From Parahoeflea alexandrii (GTDB lineage Bacteria; Pseudomonadota; Alphaproteobacteria; Rhizobiales; Rhizobiaceae): a stretch of 64,000 nucleotides of DNA. The notes beneath the pieces were generated by a model that was not told the DNA's origin, searched no databases, and saw only the letters and a program-made list of their open reading frames with translations. The DNA lies in assembly GCF_027214025.1 (NCBI RefSeq), contig NZ_JAPWHB010000004.1, positions 1 through 64,000 of the forward strand. The letters are read 5' to 3'. Shown here piece by piece: positions 56,651 through 64,000 of the stretch (position 1 is the stretch's first letter; each line of letters opens with the position of its first letter). The position numbers were made by a program, and so were the translations under genes.

Positions 56651-57373
56651 TCAAACCCGGGCTTTGCGTGCCAGATACACCGTCTGGGTGAACGGCTTGT
56701 CCTGCAGCGGGTTGTGAAACGTCACCGGCTCAGCCCAGGCTTCGCTGAACACGCCTGAGAGCCTTTCGGTGAAGGTGTCATCCGTCTTCTCATCCGACCA
56801 CAGGGCAAAGATTCCGCCGGGCTTGAGATGGGCGGCGAGCCTGGTCAGACCCTCGGGCTGGTAGAAACTCTCGCTGCGCTGATCGAGCAGCGCATCGGGC
56901 GAATGGTCGATATCGAGCAGGATCGCGTCGAACAGGCGGGCGGGCGCCTCGGGATCGAACCCGTCGCGCCCGCGGGCCATTGCAAAGAAATCGCCCTCCA
57001 CCAGCCGGCAGCGCGGATCGGCGACGAGCTCGGGTCCGAGCGGCAGCAGGCCGGTCCGGTGCCAGTCGATCACGGCTTCCAGATATTCGACGACGACCAG
57101 CGAGCCGGTGCGCGGCTCGTCGAGAGCCGCCCTTGCGGTGTAGCCAAGGCCGAGACCGCCGACCACCACATCCAGCCCCTCGCCTTCACACGCAGCCAGG
57201 CCGAGTTCGGCAAGCGCGATCTCCGAGGCCGTGAACAGGTCCGACATCAGGTGCTCTTCGCCGAGCTTGATTTCGAGAACATCGACCCCGAGCCGCACCT
57301 CGCGCCGCCGCCTGAGCACCAGCGCCCCGATCGGCGTCGGGCGGTAGTCGAGTTCTTCGAACAGTCTGCTCAT
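56651..57373 (-). CDS. Spermidine synthase-like methyltransferase-fold protein
   Basis: This 240-residue protein has a Rossmann fold with DVVVGGLGLGYTARAAL and VVVEYLEAVIDWHR (acidic residue binding the nucleoside), and LFDAILLDIDHSP. This resembles polyamine aminopropyltransferases and their relatives of unknown substrate. The usual N-terminal beta domain is reduced. It is a single gene with no partner nearby. The precise reaction cannot be read. Confidence 0.78.
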   Translation of the reverse strand: MSRLFEELDYRPTPIGALVLRRRREVRLGVDVLEIKLGEEHLMSDLFTASEIALAELGLAACEGEGLDVVVGGLGLGYTARAALDEPRTGSLVVVEYLEAVIDWHRTGLLPLGPELVADPRCRLVEGDFFAMARGRDGFDPEAPARLFDAILLDIDHSPDALLDQRSESFYQPEGLTRLAAHLKPGGIFALWSDEKTDDTFTERLSGVFSEAWAEPVTFHNPLQDKPFTQTVYLARKARV

Positions 57374-57500
57374 CGGCTCACAACTCCGTTCCGGCGGGCG
57401 GTCTCCGCGGGCACTGCGGGGGCATTTGCAGTGGGCTTATCGGCGCTTTGACCGGGCATGGCAAGCCACCGGCCCGCCGCTCCCGTCCCGCAGGCGATGC

Positions 57501-58388
57501 TTACGCATCCGGCCAGAGCAGCGACCGGTGGATCTGCGCGCCGGCCCACGCCCCGTCCGCCACCGCCAGCGTTACCGAATGCGGGACCCGGGCGACGTCG
57601 CCGCAGGCCGAAATCCCGGCAATAGAGGTCTGCTTCGCCGCATCGGTGCGGATCTGGATGCCCATCATGGTTTCTTCCATGGCGCAGCCGGTCTCCTCCG
57701 CAAGATTGCTCGAAGGAACGCAAAAGGGCGCCGTGAACAGGCCGGCAAAACCGAGTTTCCTGCCATCTTTCAGCACGACATCCGCCACACCGTCGATACG
57801 GTCGATCGGTGTGGATTCGACGCTGATGTTGCGGTTCTCCAGCGCCTGCCGCGTAGGGGCATCGAGGTCCACCGCGCCATTGGTCAGGAACGTCACCGGC
57901 CCCCAGTCCGAGACGATCTCCGCCTGGTGGGAGGACATCGGACCCGCAGCGATCACGCCGATCTTGCCCTGGTCAAGCTCGTAGCCGTGGCAGTAGGGGC
58001 AGTGAAACACCGCCCTGCCCCAGCGCTCGGCAAGTCCCGCGACCGGCGGCAACTGGTCCTCGAGCCCGGTTGCAAACAGCAGGCGGCGGCCGTGATGAAC
58101 CCGTCCGTCTGCCGTGGCGACGGTGAAACCATCCTTCTTGCCGCTCACTGTGACCGCCCGGCCGTCGACCCAGGAGAGGGTCGGATAGGCCTCGAGCTGC
58201 CGCTTCGCGTTTGCGGCTATTTCTGCGGCGGCAACGCCGTCCTGGCCGAGAAAGCCATGCGAGAAGTCCGCAAAGCGGTTGCGCCGCTCGCCGGCGTCGA
58301 TCACCTTAACATCCCTGCGGGCACGCAGGAGTTGAAGGGCTGCGGCCATTCCGGCGTAGCTGCCCCCGACAATAATCACATCATGCAT
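57501..58388 (-). CDS. NAD(P)/FAD-dependent oxidoreductase (thioredoxin reductase-like)
   Basis: This 295-residue flavoprotein starts MHDVIIVGGSYAGMAAALQL (FAD-binding) and has the redox motif CPYC in VFHCPYCHGYELD, as in thioredoxin reductases, and a final GDVARVPHSVTLAVADG. It is shorter than the NADPH-thioredoxin reductase and has a changed loop, so the electron acceptor may differ. It is 5 bp after the Rrf2-family gene, which probably controls it. Confidence 0.9.
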   Translation of the reverse strand: MHDVIIVGGSYAGMAAALQLLRARRDVKVIDAGERRNRFADFSHGFLGQDGVAAAEIAANAKRQLEAYPTLSWVDGRAVTVSGKKDGFTVATADGRVHHGRRLLFATGLEDQLPPVAGLAERWGRAVFHCPYCHGYELDQGKIGVIAAGPMSSHQAEIVSDWGPVTFLTNGAVDLDAPTRQALENRNISVESTPIDRIDGVADVVLKDGRKLGFAGLFTAPFCVPSSNLAEETGCAMEETMMGIQIRTDAAKQTSIAGISACGDVARVPHSVTLAVADGAWAGAQIHRSLLWPDA

Positions 58389-58393
58389 GGTAC

Positions 58394-58837
58394 CTATCCT
58401 TTTTGGGCCCGCCATTCCCTGTGCCGCCGCGCAAAATCGTCGGCCAGGGTGGCAAGCGTTATCTCCGAGAACCGTTCAAGCAGCAGTGCTTCGGCTTCGG
58501 CAAACGCCCCGTCGAGCGCGGCGTTCACCGATTGCTCGACCAGGCATTGAGGTCTTTCATTGCGATTGCCGAGCGCGAAGACCGCCGGCTCGCCAAGCGC
58601 TTCATGCAGCTGCCGCAAGGTCACGGTCGAAAGATCGGCGGAAATCCGCCAGCCGCCGGCATGGCCGCGATCGGACGTCACCAGCCCGGCCTCGCGCAGC
58701 AGCCCCATGGTGCGGCGAACCACCACCGGATTGGTGCCCAGGCACTGGCCCAGAACCTCGGACGTCATCGGCCCGTCGTGCTCGGCCATGTGCAAAAGCG
58801 CATGCAGGACGGAGGAAAGGCGGCTGTCGTGTTTCAT
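58394..58837 (-). CDS. Rrf2-family transcriptional regulator
   Basis: This 147-residue protein has the winged-helix Rrf2 pattern (MAEHDGPMTSEVLGQCLGT and VVRRTMGLLREAGLVTSDRG). Only two cysteines are seen (near residues 32 and 98), so it is unlikely to hold an iron-sulfur cluster like IscR, and may use cysteine oxidation instead. It is the first gene of a pair with the thioredoxin-reductase-like protein and has an inverted repeat directly upstream. Confidence 0.9.
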   Translation of the reverse strand: MKHDSRLSSVLHALLHMAEHDGPMTSEVLGQCLGTNPVVVRRTMGLLREAGLVTSDRGHAGGWRISADLSTVTLRQLHEALGEPAVFALGNRNERPQCLVEQSVNAALDGAFAEAEALLLERFSEITLATLADDFARRHREWRAQKG

Positions 58838-58854
58838 GTAACTTCATATGTTAC
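58838..58854. promoter_or_regulatory. Inverted repeat at the Rrf2 start, likely its own operator
   Basis: GTAAC and GTTAC flank a 7-base spacer (TTCATAT), placed just before the Rrf2 start codon. The arrangement TGTAAC-N7-GTTAC is a typical Rrf2-type dyad. Autoregulation is inferred. Confidence 0.6.
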
Positions 58855-59016
58855 GATTCGAGTTCGCCGTCAAGAGGCACGGCGCATGCAGCCACAAATC
58901 GGCCCCACAAGGCTGAAACAGTACCCTCGCGGCGCATAAAGCCGCAAAATGCACGAAAACCCGTTGAAACGACCGGGCCTCGGCTTGACGTTGCCGGCCC
59001 GGACCTTCATCGACTG

Positions 59017-59034
59017 CAGTCACAAAACTGTCAC
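59017..59034 (+). promoter_or_regulatory. PHO box upstream of pit
   Basis: Two 7-base repeats, CAGTCAC and CTGTCAC, are spaced by AAAA, close to the PhoB consensus CTGTCAT-N4-CTGTCAT. The site ends 48 bp before the pit start. In rhizobia PhoB represses pit under phosphate limitation, so repression is the likely effect here. Confidence 0.75.
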
Positions 59035-59082
59035 AGTCGGCTGCCGCCGGACCGGACCGGAACACGGGAAGCATCACCTCAC

Positions 59083-60579
59083 ATGGCTGAAACCTACCGC
59101 AAGCCCACACTCGACAAGGATCTCGACAAGCTGGCGACGATGGAGGAGGCAACCGGCCTCATCAATCGCGGCTTTGTCACGCCGGGTCTGGCGATCATCT
59201 TCATCTTTCTCTGCGCCATCATCGCCGCCGTCTTCGTCACCGGACAGCCCGGCGCGGTGGTGATCATCGCCGCCGCCATGATCGGCGCCTATATGGCGCT
59301 CAACATCGGCGCCAATGACGTGGCCAACAATGTCGGCCCGGCCGTCGGCTCCCAGGCGATGACCATGGGCGTGGCGCTGGCCATTGCGGCGATCTTCGAA
59401 AGCGCAGGCGCGCTGATTGCCGGCGGCGACGTGGTCGCGACCATTTCCAAGGGCATCATCGACCCGGTCGCGGTTTCCGACCCGAACATCTTCATCTCGG
59501 CAATGATGGCGGCCCTGGTCTCGGCGGCGATGTGGATCCATCTCGCCACATGGCTCGGAGCACCCGTCTCCACCACCCACTCGATTGTCGGCGGCGTCAT
59601 GGGCGCGGGCATTGCAGCCGCAGGCGTCGACGCCGTCAACTGGCCGACCATGGGCGGAATTGCCGCCAGCTGGGTGATCTCGCCGTTCCTGGGCGGACTG
59701 ATCGCCGCCGCCTTCCTCGCCTTCATCAAAACCTTCATCATCTACCAGGAAGACAAGATTGCCGCGGCGCGGCGCTGGGTGCCGGTGCTGATCGCCATCA
59801 TGATCGGTGCTTTCGCCACCTATCTGTCGCTCAAGGGCGTCAAGGCGCTGATCAAGATCCCGATGAGCACCGCCCTACTGATCGGGCTGGGCGCCGCGAT
59901 CGTCGGCTGGGTCATCGCCAGGCCGGTCATCGCCCGCCAGGCCCGCGGGCTTGAAAACCGCAACCAGTCACTGAGAAAACTCTTCGGCCTGCCGCTGATC
60001 TTCTCCGCGGCCCTTCTGTCGTTTGCCCACGGCGCCAATGACGTGGCCAACGCGGTCGGCCCGCTGGCGGCGATCGTCCACACCGCCGAACTCGGCGAGG
60101 TCGCGCCCAAGGTGGTCATCCCGCTCTGGGTGATGGCGGTCGGCGCCGTCGGCATCTCGCTCGGACTGTTGCTGTTCGGGCCGAAGCTGATCCGCATGGT
60201 CGGCAACCAGATCACCAAGCTCAACCCGATGCGCGCCTATTGCGTGGCGCTGTCGGCGGCGATCACGGTGATCGTCGCCTCCTGGCTCGGCCTGCCGGTC
60301 AGCTCCACCCACATCGCCGTGGGCGCTGTCTTCGGCGTCGGCTTTTTCCGCGAATGGTACACCGAGAAATCGAGCCGCCGCGCGGACTACGTCGCCCGCC
60401 ACAAGATCAACACGGACGGCGACGAAGCCAACAATGGCCGCCTTGCAGAGCAGCGCCGCCGCAAGCTGGTCCGCCGCTCCCACTTCCTGCAGATCATCGC
60501 CGCCTGGGTCATCACCGTGCCGGCGGCGGCCGTGCTGTCGGGCGTGCTGTTCGTTGTGTTGAGGGCGGCGCTGGCATAA
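59083..60579 (+). CDS. pit: Pit-family inorganic phosphate transporter
   Basis: This 498-residue membrane protein has the two Pit/PHO4 signatures: MALNIGANDVANNVGPAVGS (about residue 70) and SFAHGANDVANAVGPLAAI (about 320), each with a GANDVANxVGP core, and the WLGAPVSTTHSIVGG / LGLPVSSTHIAVGA repeats. It imports phosphate with protons. ATG at 59083 begins MAETYRKPTLDKDLDKLA; an overlapping longer frame is not used. Pit genes in rhizobia are often preceded by a DUF47 gene (orfA), which is absent here. Confidence 0.93.
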   Translation: MAETYRKPTLDKDLDKLATMEEATGLINRGFVTPGLAIIFIFLCAIIAAVFVTGQPGAVVIIAAAMIGAYMALNIGANDVANNVGPAVGSQAMTMGVALAIAAIFESAGALIAGGDVVATISKGIIDPVAVSDPNIFISAMMAALVSAAMWIHLATWLGAPVSTTHSIVGGVMGAGIAAAGVDAVNWPTMGGIAASWVISPFLGGLIAAAFLAFIKTFIIYQEDKIAAARRWVPVLIAIMIGAFATYLSLKGVKALIKIPMSTALLIGLGAAIVGWVIARPVIARQARGLENRNQSLRKLFGLPLIFSAALLSFAHGANDVANAVGPLAAIVHTAELGEVAPKVVIPLWVMAVGAVGISLGLLLFGPKLIRMVGNQITKLNPMRAYCVALSAAITVIVASWLGLPVSSTHIAVGAVFGVGFFREWYTEKSSRRADYVARHKINTDGDEANNGRLAEQRRRKLVRRSHFLQIIAAWVITVPAAAVLSGVLFVVLRAALA

Positions 60580-60673
60580 AATACCGCCGGCGGCACCTGA
60601 TCCGTCAGGCCCCGGTTTTGAGTTCTCCCGACACGACCATCCATCGCGCCGGGAGATGCACGTCCGGTTCGTA

Positions 60674-61387
60674 CTAGCCGCCGCGCCGCCACATGACGAC
60701 CGGCGTTCCGTCGGCCAGGCGGCCGGAGAAGTAGTTGATGCCGTCGCGCTTCATTTCCGCCACTGGCCGCCCGTCCGGGCTCTCGATAGCCAGGGTGGCG
60801 TCATATCCGGTGAAGCTGTATCCGAGCGCGAACCGGCCGACATTTGCCAGATACGGGTTGGAGCAGGAAAGGTTCTTCATGTTGCCGCCCTTGGCGTCCT
60901 TGAGCTTGTAGCCGCTGGTCCGGCCGAAGCCCTGGGCGATGACGCCCGCCCCGGTGCGGACCTGAACCTCGCAACCGCAATTGGACGTCCCGTCCGTCAC
61001 CATCCACTTGCCGCCAAGATCCTGCTCGGTGCGGACCACCTGGCTTGCAACCGTCGCCCCGATCATGCCTCCGCCGATCATGTTGCCCAGAACATTGCGC
61101 CCGACATTGCGGGCGAGGTTCTTGCCGACCGCGTTCTTCATGAAGTCGGCACCCTTTTCCGGCTTCGGCGGCGGGCCGCCCGCGAGCACGGTCGAACACA
61201 CTGCCGGACTGGCGGGCGTGGCTGCAAAGGCGGTCGCGGTCGACGCCGCCGATCCGCTCACAGCCGCAGTTGCACTGGCGGAACTGCTGGCAGCACCTCC
61301 GGCCTGTGCTGCCGGTGGCGGCGTCTGGCAGGCAGAAACAAGCACGAGAAGACTTACCAGGCTCACGGTTTTCAGTTTCGGTTTCAT
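60674..61387 (-). CDS. Putative lipoprotein, AprI/Inh-like C-terminal domain
   Basis: This protein of about 237 residues has a lipobox (LVLVSAC, Cys near residue 20) and an Ala/Ser-rich linker. A helical segment (FMKNAVGKNLARNVGRNVLG) comes before a beta-rich end with GGKWMVTDGTSNCGCEV and RDGINYFSGRLADGTPVVMW. This end resembles the AprI/Inh protease inhibitor fold, by pattern only. The lipid anchor would put it in the periplasm or outer membrane. Confidence 0.7.
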   Translation of the reverse strand: MKPKLKTVSLVSLLVLVSACQTPPPAAQAGGAASSSASATAAVSGSAASTATAFAATPASPAVCSTVLAGGPPPKPEKGADFMKNAVGKNLARNVGRNVLGNMIGGGMIGATVASQVVRTEQDLGGKWMVTDGTSNCGCEVQVRTGAGVIAQGFGRTSGYKLKDAKGGNMKNLSCSNPYLANVGRFALGYSFTGYDATLAIESPDGRPVAEMKRDGINYFSGRLADGTPVVMWRRGG

Positions 61388-61603
61388 GTCCATCCCCATG
61401 GTCTGTTCCGGCCATCGGCATGCACGGCTCCGCCCGGCGTTTTCCGGGTGGAAACGCCCTCGCCAGCCCCGTATGTCTGCCGGTGTTTGCTATTGGTCCC
61501 TGGATGACTAAGCAGGCGGAAAGCGCCAATGGCAATCACCCGAAAGGGTGATTGGGCAACGCAATCCTGACGCAGCGCGACGCCTCGTACCGCGACCGCG
61601 CCT

Positions 61604-64000
61604 TCAGGCGATCCGGGAACGCGGCTCCCGCCGCTCCGACCACGAAAGCCGTCGCGCGATCAGAGCATCCAGCGGTTCGGGGCGATGCAGATGGTATCCC
61701 TGGCCATGCGTCACACCCAGTTCGCGCAACTGCTCAAGGATTTCCGCGTTCTCGATCTTCTCCGCGACCACATCGAAGCCGAGATTCCCCGCCAGCGCAA
61801 CGACGGCTGCGACGATGGCCCTGTCGATCTCGCTTTCGACGATCCTCTCGACGAATGCGCCATCGATCTTGATGCAGTTGATCGGGAACCGTTTCAGGTA
61901 GCCAAACGAACTCAGGCCCGAGCCGAAATCGTCCAACGACACCGTGCAGCCATGCTTGCGCGCGCGGCGGACAAACCCGTTTGCGGTATCAAAACAGGTT
62001 ACTGCGGCGGTCTCGGTGATCTCGAATGCGATGTGCGACAGCGGCGTCCCGTTGTCCTTCGCGACGCCATGAACGAACGACCACAGACTGGGGTCGCACA
62101 GGGTCTGTGCCGACAGATTGAACCCGAGTTTCAGGTCCATCGCCTTGAGCAGATGGCCATGCTCGACAATCGCCTTGCGTATGATCCAGCGGTCAAGCAC
62201 CGTGGCCATTCCGAAACGTTCGGCAGCGGGAATGAAGGTGTGCGGACCCAGTATCCGGCCGTCGCGCGTCCTCAGCCTGGCCAGTATCTCCAACCGTGAG
62301 CATTGCTGCTCGGCAGGATTGATCGATCGGATCTCCTGGCCGTACAGGATCACCCTGCTCTCCTCAAGCGCCTCGGTCAGCTCCGCGACCTCCCTCGCGG
62401 CAGAAAGCCCCGTAGTCATTGCGGACTCATGCTTGGTGAAGAACGAGAACCGGTTTCGCCCCGACGACTTTGCCGCATAGCAGGCGTCGTCGGCCTGCGC
62501 CAGAGCATCGGATGCGCTGATCGACGGGTCATTGACGATCGCGATGCCGATGCTGCATCCGAGCCGGTGGCCACCGACGGAATGATTGAGCTCGATGGCT
62601 TGAATTGCTTCGATGCTGTCGGCGGCAATTTTCTGCACCGCATCAACGTCGGGATCCGTGATCAGGATGGCGAACTCGTCTCCGCCCAGGCGCGCGAAAA
62701 TCGCGTCCTGCGGCAGGAGCTTCGAGACATTCGACGCAATCGCCTTCAGCGCATCGTCCCCCGCGGCATGTCCGGCAAAATCATTGAGCGCCTTGAAGTG
62801 GTCGAGGTCGAGATAAAGCACTGCAAACGCAACCTCCGCCGCGGTCTTGATCGCCTTTTCGAGAGCCTCGTCGAATGCGATCCGGTTATAGAGTCCGGAG
62901 AGCGCATCATGGTGCGCCGCATAGGCCAGTTGCTGCTGCCGGCGTGTTTCCTCCGATATGTTCTGGAACGTGTACACGGTTCCCCAGCTGTCTCCCGTGG
63001 GAGACAGGATCGGGCGGCTCTTGCAGCGATACAGTTCGGAGTGGATTTCCAGCGTCGCCCCGCCTTGAAACCCATCGGAATTGTCGAGTTCGACGCTTCG
63101 GACAAATTCGTCGTTTCTGAACAGGGAGAAGATGTTGTGCCCGATCAGCTGGCCCTGCTCCAGCGACAGCATCTCGGAAGCGGACGGGTTGGCGAAATTG
63201 ATCAGGCCGGCGACATCGGTGCTGATGACCGAATCGCTGATCGCGCCCAGCGTGATCTCGTAACGTTCCTTTTCGGCATGAAGAGCCCGGCCCGCCCTGA
63301 TCTCGTCAGTTGCGTCCCTGATGGTTCCGACCAGGTATCCGGCCGATCCCTGGCTGCGGACGGATTTTGCCAGCGTCTCGACATGACGGACTTCTCCATC
63401 CTTCCTGATGATCCGGTAGAACAGCTTGGCCACATCATCACTCTCGATGGCCGCCAGATGCCGGCGCTCGGTTTCCAGCCGGTCGTCAGGGTGCAGGAAG
63501 CCGTGCCAGGTTTCGCTGTCGAGCTCCAGCGAACACGAAGCCAGTCCGAATATTTCGCAGGTCTTTGCATCCCAGAAGCTGAGCTTTCTCCCGACATCGA
63601 AATGCCAGATACCGGTCCCGGAGGCCGCCAGTGCGAGCTGGAATCGCTCGTTCATCAGGCTCGCGTCCCGCTCGGCCTCCTTCTGCTGGGTGATGTCGGT
63701 CTGAACGCCCATCACCCGTAAGGGAAGCCCGTTCTCATCCCGCTCGACAACAGCACCCCTGTCCAGAACCCAGACCCAGCTGCCGTCCCTGTGCTGCAGG
63801 CGCAACTCGGTTTCGATGCTGTCGCACATTCCGGCCAGGTGCCGGTCACCGCTTTCGATGGCCCGCTCACGATCATCGGGATGGACCAGCAGAAGAAAGA
63901 GATCCTCGTTCTGCGGAAGTTCGCTGCGCTGGTACCCGAGCATCCGGCACCAGGACTCGGAATAGACAGTGATCTTCGTTCTCAGATCCCAGTCCCACAC
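61604..64000 (-). CDS. PAS-GGDEF-EAL protein (c-di-GMP turnover), N terminus beyond window
   Basis: The frame is open at the window edge; 798 residues are visible. Three PAS modules (about 1-110, 110-235, 240-355, with PAC-type ends such as VMGVQTDITQQKEAE) precede a GGDEF domain with RLGGDEFAIL and an EAL domain in which the motif reads LEILARLR (Ile for Ala) with later DDFGSGLSSFGYL. The exchange is conservative and does not show loss of activity. The tail ends RSRIA, like the MHYT-type protein at 54340. The signal is unknown. Confidence 0.93.
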   Translation of the reverse strand: MWDWDLRTKITVYSESWCRMLGYQRSELPQNEDLFLLLVHPDDRERAIESGDRHLAGMCDSIETELRLQHRDGSWVWVLDRGAVVERDENGLPLRVMGVQTDITQQKEAERDASLMNERFQLALAASGTGIWHFDVGRKLSFWDAKTCEIFGLASCSLELDSETWHGFLHPDDRLETERRHLAAIESDDVAKLFYRIIRKDGEVRHVETLAKSVRSQGSAGYLVGTIRDATDEIRAGRALHAEKERYEITLGAISDSVISTDVAGLINFANPSASEMLSLEQGQLIGHNIFSLFRNDEFVRSVELDNSDGFQGGATLEIHSELYRCKSRPILSPTGDSWGTVYTFQNISEETRRQQQLAYAAHHDALSGLYNRIAFDEALEKAIKTAAEVAFAVLYLDLDHFKALNDFAGHAAGDDALKAIASNVSKLLPQDAIFARLGGDEFAILITDPDVDAVQKIAADSIEAIQAIELNHSVGGHRLGCSIGIAIVNDPSISASDALAQADDACYAAKSSGRNRFSFFTKHESAMTTGLSAAREVAELTEALEESRVILYGQEIRSINPAEQQCSRLEILARLRTRDGRILGPHTFIPAAERFGMATVLDRWIIRKAIVEHGHLLKAMDLKLGFNLSAQTLCDPSLWSFVHGVAKDNGTPLSHIAFEITETAAVTCFDTANGFVRRARKHGCTVSLDDFGSGLSSFGYLKRFPINCIKIDGAFVERIVESEIDRAIVAAVVALAGNLGFDVVAEKIENAEILEQLRELGVTHGQGYHLHRPEPLDALIARRLSWSERREPRSRIA

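Noticed and set aside
58387-60579. A 730-residue version of the Pit transporter
   Set aside because: Its first 232 residues overlap the Rrf2 gene and the PHO box region; the family start is at 59083.

Overview
The window looks like a chromosomal segment of an alphaproteobacterium of the order Hyphomicrobiales (Rhizobiales), plausibly a marine Hoeflea-like genus. The basis is high-GC coding sequence, a UvrB with a long N-terminal extension, rhizobial-style intergenic palindromes, many TRAP transporter genes, DUF1127 and DUF922 proteins and a PHO-box-preceded pit gene. Genus is inference; no rRNA is present. One tRNA gene (tRNA-Lys, CTT) was found and no CRISPR array.

Layout. (1) 1-5624: a minus-strand type I secretion operon (TolC-type channel, LapB-type ABC exporter, HlyD-type adaptor) ending in a ribbon-helix-helix/PAS-like protein. 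(2) 6357-20056: a 13.7-kb genomic island in the 3' end of tRNA-Lys, bounded by a 47-bp direct repeat. It carries a PucR regulator, a divergent catabolic operon (M20 amidohydrolase, DctPQM TRAP transporter, split UxaA/SuyAB-like lyase, TIM-barrel isomerase, FAH-family hydrolase), a second TRAP operon, IS110 and IS3 remnants, and a decayed tyrosine integrase next to the tRNA. (3) 20196-24514: housekeeping and small exported proteins (PhzF, NUDIX, EEP nuclease, DUF922, YARHG). (4) 24548-28776: a repeat-rich accessory stretch with an AT-rich two-gene cassette, a ComEC-like metallo-beta-lactamase protein followed directly by a multi-pass membrane protein. (5) 28777-31734: uvrB. (6) 32231-35904: a second low-GC accessory unit, a lipoprotein and a 749-residue protein that appears to join several peptidoglycan-degrading domains. 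(7) 36530-54112: an orphan flagellin, a methyltransferase, metallo-hydrolases, gamma-glutamyltransferase, a P-type ATPase, CreA, SCO, a Na+/H+ antiporter, PrmA, DUF1127, aminopeptidase P and AzlCD. (8) 54340-64000: two c-di-GMP proteins (MHYT-GGDEF-EAL, and PAS-GGDEF-EAL cut by the window edge), an Rrf2/thioredoxin-reductase-like pair with a likely operator, and a Pit phosphate transporter with a PHO box.

How the genes work together. The island reads as a self-contained uptake and catabolism module: PucR probably binds a 10-bp-arm inverted repeat in the divergent promoter, the TRAP transporter imports an organic acid or acylated acid, and the M20, UxaA-type, isomerase and FAH proteins degrade it. 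Both TRAP operons have a hairpin straight after the binding-protein gene, which fits higher expression of the binding protein than of the permease. The best candidates for undescribed biology are the catabolic island (substrate unknown), the MBL plus membrane-protein cassette (possible defence or toxin-like unit), and the lipoprotein plus multidomain wall hydrolase.
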